Below are positions 39,634 to 46,941 of a stretch of DNA of 64,000 nt, in pieces (positions within the stretch are counted from its first letter, which is position 1; each line of letters starts with the position of its first letter). The notes beneath the pieces were generated by a model that did not search any database, was not told where the DNA came from, and worked only from the letters and a program-made list of their open reading frames with translations. Source of the stretch: Symbiodinium natans (lineage: Eukaryota > Sar > Dinophyceae > Suessiales > Symbiodiniaceae); contig CAJNDS010002578.1 in the NCBI GenBank assembly GCA_905221605.1, positions 124,001 to 188,000 of the forward strand, written 5' to 3'. The position numbers and the translations under genes were made by a program.

Positions 39634-40788
39634 ATGATCCCGGACACGTCCATCACAACGATCCTGGAGTACTTGCACTGGCACTATGAAATCAACATCG
39701 GCCTGAAGCGACACGAGTTCGAGTCCCACTTCAATGACGCTCAGCTGGCCCGTATGAGAGAGCAACTTACCAGTTTTCGATTACGCCATCCGCAGCCCAT
39801 ACAACTTCTACGGTGGAGTCCAGCTAGAGCATTGACAGTCCCGGCTTCTACCACGGTGGCTTGGCTTCCTCAACACGTACCTCCAGCCGGACCATACGGG
39901 CCCTTCGTACAGATCAACAGTGAAGACCACATTCAAATCACAGGACTAGTCCTTCCGCTCCATGAAATCAACGCGTTGAGAATGACGTGCAAATCATTCG
40001 ATGGTCAATGCCGCAAACTGCACAATGCAGGACCCGACCTTCGATACATGCACCATTGCCTACGGTGCACCCCAGAGCCACAATGGACGATCCACGAAGA
40101 CGAACACAAAATCCAGCTTGACATGGCACACCTTGCTCGATGCATGCTCCGTTTCCGTCAACCAGACCAACCATATCCTCATACAGGAGAATCAGCTGAA
40201 CACCTATTCCACGTGGACCCGCAAGTGTTGGACGACATCATTCAAACTCAACTCAACTACTTCTACCTGTTCGCATTCCACTTAGCGATTGATCGACAAC
40301 AGGAACGCACCATGCTCCACACGTACTCAGACCCCGGTGACATCGAACCTCCGATGTACCATGAATCCCACGTTGAGTTTCCCAACACATACCCACAATG
40401 GACGGATGGAACAGACATATCCGAGATCTACGGCGTACTCCTCACGACCCTACCTCTACAACCGTGGAAGATCATCAGTGCCGCCAATCGTTTCTTACAT
40501 CACCGACATTTCCAACACTTCATCAAGTACACCACCATCGCAAGCCAGATTTGGAAGTGGCAAGTCCATCAGGAAGTCGACTTCAACATTAGAATGTCGC
40601 CCACCGAAGTGTACATCATCCTCAAGACCATTGCGTCATACTGCCAACAGAGCTACAACTTCACCAACTCCGACGACCACCGAGACATCGTGGAACAACA
40701 AGCCAAGTGTGACCGCACCCTTGCCACGACCTTGATGATCAACTACTACAAGGATGCGGTGGCCATTTTGATGCGGCCTAAGGCCTAA
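39634..40788 (+). CDS. 384-residue protein of the giant element, unrecognised
   Basis: I place the start at ATG 39634 (MIPDTSITTILEYLHWHY); the frame is open upstream to 39523 without an ATG. The N-terminal 60 residues are helical, followed by a beta-rich part (YGPFVQINSEDHIQITGLVL) and a helical C-terminal half (LDDIIQTQLNYFYLFAFHLA, EVYIILKTIASYCQQSYNF). No motif known to me. The stop TAA at 40786-40788 lies in AAGGCCTAAGGCC, a small palindrome (GGCCTAAGGCC). Confidence 0.7.
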   Translation: MIPDTSITTILEYLHWHYEINIGLKRHEFESHFNDAQLARMREQLTSFRLRHPQPIQLLRWSPARALTVPASTTVAWLPQHVPPAGPYGPFVQINSEDHIQITGLVLPLHEINALRMTCKSFDGQCRKLHNAGPDLRYMHHCLRCTPEPQWTIHEDEHKIQLDMAHLARCMLRFRQPDQPYPHTGESAEHLFHVDPQVLDDIIQTQLNYFYLFAFHLAIDRQQERTMLHTYSDPGDIEPPMYHESHVEFPNTYPQWTDGTDISEIYGVLLTTLPLQPWKIISAANRFLHHRHFQHFIKYTTIASQIWKWQVHQEVDFNIRMSPTEVYIILKTIASYCQQSYNFTNSDDHRDIVEQQAKCDRTLATTLMINYYKDAVAILMRPKA

Positions 40789-41150
40789 GGCCATTGCAAC
40801 AGCCACGCTGCATTGGATGAGACAACACAACCAAACAATCCAGATCATCATGCACCACGCGCTCAACGACCCCAGAGACTACCTGCTCAATTACCACTAC
40901 ATGCGGCTGACGGACTTCGGACACAGTGGAGCACCATTCGCAGCCCATCCTGATCATTAAGACAAGGACTACGACTTCCGACCTCAGACCCACTGCTGAC
41001 CCCACAGCCAAAAGAAATGTCGGCGAAGCTTATGTTGGATCTTGTGTTCTACAGTGCGCTTGACATGTTTCCCTACCCTCGCCCTACCCACCACTGCTTT
41101 TCTATCTGACATAGACGGCCCAGCGATTACGCAGATCTCACAATAGAGCA
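40789..41150 (+). other. Intergenic spacer
   Basis: About 360 bases. The first ~150 retain C/A-rich, gene-like composition with short frames (TATLHWMRQHNQTIQIIMHH-type), so a small exon or a decayed end is possible, but no start codon supports it. Confidence 0.35.
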
Positions 41151-41408
41151 ATGGCGTCCAATGAAGTGATGGCAGCATGGCTCATCATGGCCGCATCGGA
41201 TCCCAACGACATCACCACGTGCTACCTCCGGCTACCGGACCATGACAAAGCTCTCGCCGCACAACACATCACCAACGCCATCATGTGCAACGACGTTCAA
41301 AGGCTCCAGAAAGGCCATATACCGCTCGGGGAACCAGAAGAGCAATGTGACCCCCCCGCGTCCAAGAAGATCAAATCAGAAGGTAGTCCACGGAACAAAT
41401 GCTCCTGA
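41151..41408 (+). CDS. Small 85-residue protein
   Basis: Starts MASNEVMAAWLIMAA at 41151. An amphipathic helical N-terminus is followed by a Lys-rich tail (PPASKKIKSEGSPRNK) that could be a nuclear signal. Its stop overlaps the next ATG (41399) by ten bases, so the two genes are tightly coupled. Function unknown. Confidence 0.55.
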   Translation: MASNEVMAAWLIMAASDPNDITTCYLRLPDHDKALAAQHITNAIMCNDVQRLQKGHIPLGEPEEQCDPPASKKIKSEGSPRNKCS

Positions 41409-41668
41409 AGTACCAGGCCAGAGATGATTACCACACGCCCAGGAGCCGATCTTGTCCAAACCCCAATCGACACCGCAAACATCACAAATACGGGAAAGTC
41501 AAGAAGATGAAATGCCACCCGACGGAGGACAAGTACATGGCCTGTCCAATCTGCAGAATCGCATCCAGAACAGTCCGACAATGGGAGATCCACCTGATCA
41601 CGGCGCCGCACAAGCAAGCCAAACAGAGAGCCGAAAAGTTCGTGGACTTGGACTACCTCTACGTGTGA
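41399..41668 (+). CDS. Small C2H2 zinc-finger protein
   Basis: 89 residues, very basic in the first half (RNRHRKHHKYGKVKKMK-like). It has one classical C2H2 finger: CPIC, twelve residues, H, five residues, H (CPICRIASRTV then HLITAPH). It probably binds nucleic acid. It is the last gene before the right terminal repeat and begins inside the end of the 85-residue gene. Alternative-frame reading through this region continues into the repeat and is rejected. Confidence 0.62.
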   Translation: MLLKYQARDDYHTPRSRSCPNPNRHRKHHKYGKVKKMKCHPTEDKYMACPICRIASRTVRQWEIHLITAPHKQAKQRAEKFVDLDYLYV

Positions 41669-41693
41669 AGTACATGCTCTCAATCTTTTGTCG

Positions 41694-41705
41694 CCCCGAA
41701 AGGGG
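41694..41705 (+). other. GAAA-capped hairpin at the edge of the right terminal repeat
   Basis: CCCCGAAAGGGG is a perfect 4-bp stem with a GAAA tetraloop, placed exactly before the GTGTGTG that starts the right terminal repeat. In RNA this would be a very stable loop. Whether it matters for transcript ends or priming is unknown. Confidence 0.5.
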
Positions 41706-42543
41706 TGTGTGTGGCACACCGCTGTACATGCGGGATCGTCAACAAGCACTGCGTACGAGATCGAAAAGAAGCATGGATTTGTAGTCCAACAGGAAACTTG
41801 CATGTCATTTTCAGCAGGGGGCAGGAGCACGGCCATGGGTCTCCTGCTAACAAAGACGCCCATGGTTCGTGGTGAAGCAGTTGGAGACGTCCAACTGTGT
41901 ACCTGCGTGATCGTCTTAGACATCCTGTAACGCAAGCTGTGCATTGGTTCCGTCCTCGCTGTTGTTCTTCTACCTCAACCGCAACGCAGTTTACAACGTG
42001 GATTTCGTATTTTGCTTGGCATGTGGGTGAATTCTTTGAGCCGTGAGCATGACATACCCCAAACCCCAGAAGATCTCGAGCCCATCAAGCTTGAGTGGAT
42101 CGTGATGCTGTTAGCTTGCGTGTTGTGAATAGCAAAGCAGCTGAGCAGAATTGCGTGAGCATGTTGTGTGAGCATGTTGATGGAGCATACATGGACATGA
42201 ACGATGACGACGGGAAGGTTCGGAACACATCATGAGGGACGGAGCAGTGCAATGCATGACATGAATGCCAGCATGTGTGGAGCAGTTCAGTTCGCAATAA
42301 AGCATCTGAGCGTGATGTGCAGAGTTATGTGAGCATGTCCAGCGAGCAGAGGGCATTTGCATGGTGGGAACGACTGATGTCATGTGCTGAGCATGTTTGA
42401 GTGTGAAGCATCTAAGCACGAATTGTGGAGCATCCGAGCGTGGTGAGCAGAGTTGTGTAAGCATGAATTGTGGAGCATCAGAGCATAAATTGTGGAGCAT
42501 CTGAGCGTGGTGAGCAGAGTCGCGTGAGCATGAAGTGTGGAGC
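41703..42543 (+). repeat. Right terminal direct repeat, part 1 (before the insertion)
   Basis: Matches 20783-21623 of the left repeat at a constant offset of 20920 bases with one substitution seen (41753 G against 20833 A). It stops abruptly at GTGTGGAGC, where the YR retrotransposon begins. The remainder of the repeat resumes at 51757. Confidence 0.93.
42540..42543 (+). repeat. Target-site duplication GAGC, left copy
   Basis: GAGC here and at 51757-51760 flank the YR element; the uninterrupted left terminal repeat has a single copy (21620-21623). With the preceding G it could be read as five bases (GGAGC) if the element ended one base earlier. YR elements often make no duplication, so this is notable. 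Confidence 0.7.
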
Positions 42544-42586
42544 AGCACCTCGGTTCGAGTAAGGTGCACAGAAAAATTTTTGTCTC
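42544..42586 (+). repeat. YR element terminal repeat A1
   Basis: 43 bases starting AGCACCTCGGTTCGAG and ending TTTTTGTCTC, identical to A2 at 51342-51384. It contains GGTTCGAGTAAGGTGC, loosely like a tRNA T-loop (GGTTCGA), which may be chance. Confidence 0.9.
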
Positions 42587-42692
42587 TTCTAACCTGGGCT
42601 TGAAGGCGCAACGGCTCCGCTTGTTAACAGGCCTGATCCTTTCAACAAGTTTCCCTCTTAGAGGGCGTGCAAGCCAGAGTGATCTCTGGTGG

Positions 42693-43037
42693 ATGGACCC
42701 AGCGGATCGCGTTCTTCAAGAGCTTCAGCGTGAGGTTGCCCAGGTTGAGCCCCTGCGGCATCAGGTAGCTGTCTTTCAGGGTGATTTGAGTGCATACCAT
42801 CTTGAGGTCGAGGCTTTGCGTGCAGAAGTTAGGGCCTTGCGTGATCAGATCGCTCCTTTGCAAGAGGCCCACGTTCGTGCTTCTGCCCGCCTGCAGCCCC
42901 GCCTTGTGCGTCCTGCTCCAGCCATTGAATCCTTGACGGAGCGGGTGTTGCATAACCAGAGCTGTTTTCAGTTTCTTGTTGTGGCGTTGCAGAGAACCTT
43001 CCCTCACGTTCAGTGGCAGTCCCTCCACGAGGACTAG
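42693..43037 (+). CDS. Coiled-coil small ORF of the YR element
   Basis: 114 residues from the ATG at 42693 (MDPADRVLQEL). Most of it is a heptad-rich helix (LQREVAQVEPLRHQVAVF, LEVEALRAEVRALRDQIAPL). The frame can be read back to GTG at 42537, but that lies in the target DNA, so the internal ATG is preferred. It may be an assembly or chaperone protein as in other retroelements with a small first ORF. Function not known. Confidence 0.5.
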   Translation: MDPADRVLQELQREVAQVEPLRHQVAVFQGDLSAYHLEVEALRAEVRALRDQIAPLQEAHVRASARLQPRLVRPAPAIESLTERVLHNQSCFQFLVVALQRTFPHVQWQSLHED

Positions 43038-43152
43038 ACCACCAGATCTGCCTTGAGTCTTCCTGTGCAGGGGGGGGGGGAGTGTCAGCCTCAACTTCGA
43101 TACTGGTGTGCAGCTGCCTGAGATACTTTTCCACTGCGGTACACTGCGCAAC

Positions 43153-45198
43153 ATGTCGAATCGCAAAAGACCAGCTGATTTTGACCTTGACAGAGCAATC
43201 GAGGAAGCTGGTTTTTCAGGTGCCCGGAGTGTTGAATTGATGCCTTGGGAGAAGCCACCTTTCAAGAGCGTTTTTGAAGTGCAAACATCAGTTCCATTCG
43301 CCCAGCCTCTACGTGTGCCCATGCCAAGACCTAATATACCACAGTGGCCGGTATCTGCTCATCAACTCAAAGCCGCTAAGAGAGTGCCACTTTCTGTGCC
43401 TGCATCAGGTTCCTTACCGCCTGTGTTTGACCAGGTCCTTCGCAAGGCTCGTCTCGAACCAGGGGTCAAGCAGTCATTGGACAGGGAAGCAGTTGTGCGG
43501 CGATGGTTGTGTGTGTTGTTGCATGATACCAGTGCATCTTCAATGGGCCAGATGCTTGCGGGGAGTGCGTGTGATGGTGCCGAGCTTGTGTCTGAGACGT
43601 TTGAGGGCAAGGCAACAAGTACTCTTCTGAAAAGAGTCCGCTGCATCGGGAAATACGTGCATTGGGCGTCGGACAATGGGTGCGATGCTTTCCCCTTCTC
43701 AATTGAGAAGATCCGGAGTTACCTCAAGGATGCTATTTCGGGTAACAAGAAGAGTGCCATCCGGGATTTTGCAAGCTCCTTGAATTTTTGTCGCTTTGTG
43801 TTGGGGTTTCAGGTGAGTGATGATGTGACTTCACACCCATGGTTCAAAGGGACGATGAGATTTGCCAACATCCGGCTCCGGGATGCCCACCGATCACGGA
43901 CCTTGACTGTGAAGGAGGTGAAGCATCTTGAAGAGGCCTTGATCGGGGGCCATTTGGACCGTTTTGATCGATATGCGCTCGGAGTTATGTTGTTTCAGCT
44001 GTATGCTCGAGCCCGAGTGTCTGATTTGCGTAATCTGTTCAAGGTTTACCTGGACATAACCGGGGCAGAAGGGTATATCGAAGCACATACGTACGAGCAC
44101 AAAAGCCGTCGCATCACCAGTGGACCCAGTGCTGTCCTCATCCTGGTGGCTCCGATCCAGGGGCTCGCCTCCCAGCCTTGGGGGCTTGCTTTTGTTCAGG
44201 CTGCCAAAGATGTTGGGTTTGACTTTGAGAAAGGTTTCAGAGGTCCGATGTTGCCCCGTTTTGCCAGCGATTACACTTGGTCAGGGGATGCGGTGGATGC
44301 TGCTGAAACCACAAGGTGGCTGAATGGCATCCTCAAGGCGCTGATGGGCGAAGTCCTTGATGGCCTAACGAGCCATGGCCTGAAAGCCACAACACTTTCG
44401 TGGGTGACAAAGGCAAATTACGGGGACCGTACCATCCTCGTGCTTGGCCATCACTCACTGGGGGCTAGGGGCAAAACTTCCGAAGCATATGGTCGCGATG
44501 TGCAGGCGGGACCGTTGAGAGACTTGTGTGCATGCTTGAAATCGATCAGAGTGGGGGTCTTCCTTCCAGACTTGACCCGCAGTGGCATGATCAGGGAGCA
44601 CGCTGAGTCGCCTGATGAGTTCCCAAGTGGTTTTGCTTCTCGCCCCTCTCTCCAGCCGGCCTTTGCACCGTCCTTCAGTGTTGCTGGCCCTGCAAATGAC
44701 ACGGCGCCCGACGAGGCAGCACCTTCTGAAGGGGGGGCTTCAGCGTTAAGTTTGGATCGAGCTCCCGGTTTCCAGGAAGGTGAGACTGAGGTTGCCAGGG
44801 AGGCCGAGGAAGATGCAGTCTTCGGTGGCGTGAGCCCAGATCGTGTATGTGAGTCAGGTTCCTTGGAGTCTTCTAGCGACAGTGAATCTTCGGGCTCATC
44901 CAGCGAGCCGGTTGATTATGATGGCTTCCTCCGAGGCTTCGAGGTGCAGGCCCCGCGTGCAACCATAGGGGTGGACCTGGATCTCTTCCAGAACCCTAAG
45001 ACCAAATCAATCCACGCAAGGGCCCGAGGTGCGACGCCCGACAGCAAGATGCTTTGCGGTCGGCCGGCAAAAGGTTTTGTTCCCTTCTCTGGAAGAGTGC
45101 ACAGCAAGCATTGGAAGTGCAAGCAGTGTACGATGGCTAAGCCCATCCGAGACACTGGCTCGCTTTTGCATCACCTGGACAGGCGCCTCGAGAGGTAA
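43153..45198 (+). CDS. Tyrosine recombinase (integrase) of the YR retrotransposon
   Basis: 681 residues from ATG 43153 (MSNRKRPADF). After a Pro-rich N-terminus, residues ~120-250 form a SAM-like DNA-binding region. The catalytic domain follows: Arg 288 in ARARVSDLRNL (box I), HGLKATTLSW (His 408, Lys 411) as box II, LGHHS (His 433), and Tyr 446 in SEAYGRD as nucleophile. Most tyrosine recombinases have HxxR in box II; here it is HxxK. The enzyme would integrate the circular cDNA by strand exchange through a 3'-phosphotyrosine link. The C-terminal ~200 residues are Ser/acid-rich and end in KCKQC plus a His pair, a possible zinc site. No frameshift seen. Confidence 0.9.
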   Translation: MSNRKRPADFDLDRAIEEAGFSGARSVELMPWEKPPFKSVFEVQTSVPFAQPLRVPMPRPNIPQWPVSAHQLKAAKRVPLSVPASGSLPPVFDQVLRKARLEPGVKQSLDREAVVRRWLCVLLHDTSASSMGQMLAGSACDGAELVSETFEGKATSTLLKRVRCIGKYVHWASDNGCDAFPFSIEKIRSYLKDAISGNKKSAIRDFASSLNFCRFVLGFQVSDDVTSHPWFKGTMRFANIRLRDAHRSRTLTVKEVKHLEEALIGGHLDRFDRYALGVMLFQLYARARVSDLRNLFKVYLDITGAEGYIEAHTYEHKSRRITSGPSAVLILVAPIQGLASQPWGLAFVQAAKDVGFDFEKGFRGPMLPRFASDYTWSGDAVDAAETTRWLNGILKALMGEVLDGLTSHGLKATTLSWVTKANYGDRTILVLGHHSLGARGKTSEAYGRDVQAGPLRDLCACLKSIRVGVFLPDLTRSGMIREHAESPDEFPSGFASRPSLQPAFAPSFSVAGPANDTAPDEAAPSEGGASALSLDRAPGFQEGETEVAREAEEDAVFGGVSPDRVCESGSLESSSDSESSGSSSEPVDYDGFLRGFEVQAPRATIGVDLDLFQNPKTKSIHARARGATPDSKMLCGRPAKGFVPFSGRVHSKHWKCKQCTMAKPIRDTGSLLHHLDRRLER

Positions 45199-45579
45199 GG
45201 CGCTGTGAAAAGCTTGCGTGCGGCTCGTGGAAGCATTTGCGGATGTTCGCGGCAACATCCTTACTGCCGGTCGTGGCACCGGCAGTATATCTGGGTACCA
45301 CGGAGTTCCAGCTGCTGTTTTTTCCTGCAGGGATGAAGCTTGACTGTTTCAGCAGCCACGGCTCACATGCTTGTTGTCTTCAGTTGGCTCTCTGTAGCAA
45401 ACTGCAACTCGACAATGCGATGTGTCAACCTGCTGCGCTCAGTCTTCAAGGATTGTAGCTCGTGGTTCGATCACGGCTGCAGAGTTTGTAGAAGGTGCAT
45501 TCTACGAGATGATTTGACATCATGTTTTGCAAATCGTGTTTGCAACTACTGACCTCGTTTTCGGAAGCTCTAATGGCCG
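45199..45579 (+). other. Spacer between recombinase and Gag-like frame
   Basis: About 380 bases with no gene called. The Gag frame that follows has no early ATG, so part of this stretch may be an intron or a leader for a non-ATG start. Confidence 0.4.
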
Positions 45580-46941
45580 GTGCTTAGGACCTTTGCAGCT
45601 TCTTTGGCCACAGTCTACACAGTTTGCCGTAGCACCTCTGTGCAGGTGTTGTTAGGTCCAGTTTTCGCTTACCCTAAGATCCTGTGCGCCGTGTCTGCCT
45701 TGTTGACTGAATCTACTGCAGTTTTGAAAGAGCGTGCCGCTAAGGTGGGGTTGCCAGATGATGCATTGCAACGGCTGCTTGACCAGGGCGTCGACACTCT
45801 GGCCAAACTGGCGTTTGCCCCTGGTCATCCCGGGGAGTCCCCCAGTGACGAGAAACTCAAGGCCTTAGTTGCTCCAGTAGCTGCCCCCGGGGGTGCAGGT
45901 GGTGCCGAGCCCTCTCTTGGTACCGTCGCCGCGGTACGCAGGTTAGTCTTCGAAGCACAAACTTTGGTCGTCAATGAGACCAAGTGCCTAGTTGAGAATA
46001 AAGAAGAGCAGCCAAAAGAATTGCCTCCAGCCGAACGGCGTGATCGCCTGCAGAAACAAGCTGCCCGCCTTGCAGGTGTTGACTTGTCTGGTGTCAACGA
46101 GTGCTCGCATGCAAGCTATGACCTTTGCCTGAAGCTGATTTCTGACAACTGTGTCTCGTATCTTCAGCCTTCGAAGTTTACCTGCCGGCAGGCGGAACTG
46201 CGTATGGATAAGCCCCGCAAGGAACTTGATGTCGCAGCCCCGGGCTCGTCCTCTTCCGTGCTCCTTATCAAGGACCGCGCTGCAGAGCAGCATTGCGACG
46301 TGACGCATGCCCTTGATCTATTCCAGGCCCTGCATCGTCGCGCGTTGGCCATGGACCTTGTTGGCCTAAGCACGTATGCTCGCGTGCAAGAGTGGAACTC
46401 TTTTCTTATGAACCACCTACAGCAGCCTGTCCTGGCGGGATACCGCAGCCCCACTGTTCAGCAACTCCTTCACGCTGATAGAGCTGCCTGGGTCCGTTTG
46501 TCCGAGTTAACCCCAGCCGGGGTGCGTCGCAAGGCTACCGGTGAATTGCCGTTGGATAGCCTCTGGGCTGATTTGCAGAAGGACCCGCGCGTAGTCTTTC
46601 ACCTTTTGCCGCTTCCTGACTCTTCGGGCAAGCATCCTGCGCCCGCCCCGCCGGGCGTTCCTGACCCCCCTGAGGGGCCCCCAGCCAAGAGACCCCGGAA
46701 GCCCAAAGGCAAAGGTAAAGGGAAGGAAAAGCAAACCCCTACTGAGCCCGCCAACCTGCCTTCTGAGCTGCGAGGTCTCTCATCATGGACACGAACAGGG
46801 AAGCGGCGCTGTTGGGGTTTTAACATGGCCGCAGGCTGTCCCGGCGCCAAAGCTGGACAAACTTGCAGCAAGGGCTTGCACGTTTGCATGCGGTGTGGAG
46901 GTATGCATGGGGCACATGTGTGCCCTAAGAAACCCGCTTGA
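45580..46941 (+). CDS. Gag-like protein with C-terminal zinc knuckles
   Basis: About 450 residues. The frame opens at 45580 without an ATG; the first in-frame Met is deep inside (MDKPRKEL), so the start is uncertain and splicing is possible. The middle is helical (VLKERAAKVGLPDDALQRL, HALDLFQALHRRALAMDL). A Lys/Pro-rich basic patch (RPRKPKGKGKGKEK) precedes a Cys/His array near the C-terminus: CWGFNMAAGC, C, HVCMRCGGMH and HVC, typical of Gag-like proteins of DIRS-type elements. It ends with TGA at 46939-46941, in the same frame as Pol, so Gag-Pol could be made by read-through. Confidence 0.7.
   Translation: MLRTFAASLATVYTVCRSTSVQVLLGPVFAYPKILCAVSALLTESTAVLKERAAKVGLPDDALQRLLDQGVDTLAKLAFAPGHPGESPSDEKLKALVAPVAAPGGAGGAEPSLGTVAAVRRLVFEAQTLVVNETKCLVENKEEQPKELPPAERRDRLQKQAARLAGVDLSGVNECSHASYDLCLKLISDNCVSYLQPSKFTCRQAELRMDKPRKELDVAAPGSSSSVLLIKDRAAEQHCDVTHALDLFQALHRRALAMDLVGLSTYARVQEWNSFLMNHLQQPVLAGYRSPTVQQLLHADRAAWVRLSELTPAGVRRKATGELPLDSLWADLQKDPRVVFHLLPLPDSSGKHPAPAPPGVPDPPEGPPAKRPRKPKGKGKGKEKQTPTEPANLPSELRGLSSWTRTGKRRCWGFNMAAGCPGAKAGQTCSKGLHVCMRCGGMHGAHVCPKKPA
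46939..46941 (+). promoter_or_regulatory. In-frame UGA between Gag and Pol (candidate read-through stop)
   Basis: The Gag-like frame and the Pol frame are in one register and are separated by this single TGA; downstream codons are open without interruption to 50814. Context is CCCGCTTGACTGGCG, so the base after the stop is C, a favoured read-through context in several viruses (UGA C). Pol has no ATG near its start, which also favours read-through. Inference. Confidence 0.5.

Noticed and set aside
22257-41668. Polinton/Maverick or giant-virus fragment
   Set aside because: No terminal inverted repeats, protein-primed polymerase, capsid, packaging ATPase, protease or integrase recognised; ends are direct repeats and an RT is present. 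Remote homologs among the unknown ORFs cannot be excluded by eye.
41452-41784. 110-codon ORF overlapping the zinc-finger gene
   Set aside because: It lies in another frame than the C2H2 gene and runs into the terminal repeat; composition fits a shadow.
42537-42692. Upstream extension of the first YR-element ORF from GTG 42537
   Set aside because: The GTG belongs to the target DNA, not the element; ATG 42693 is inside the element.
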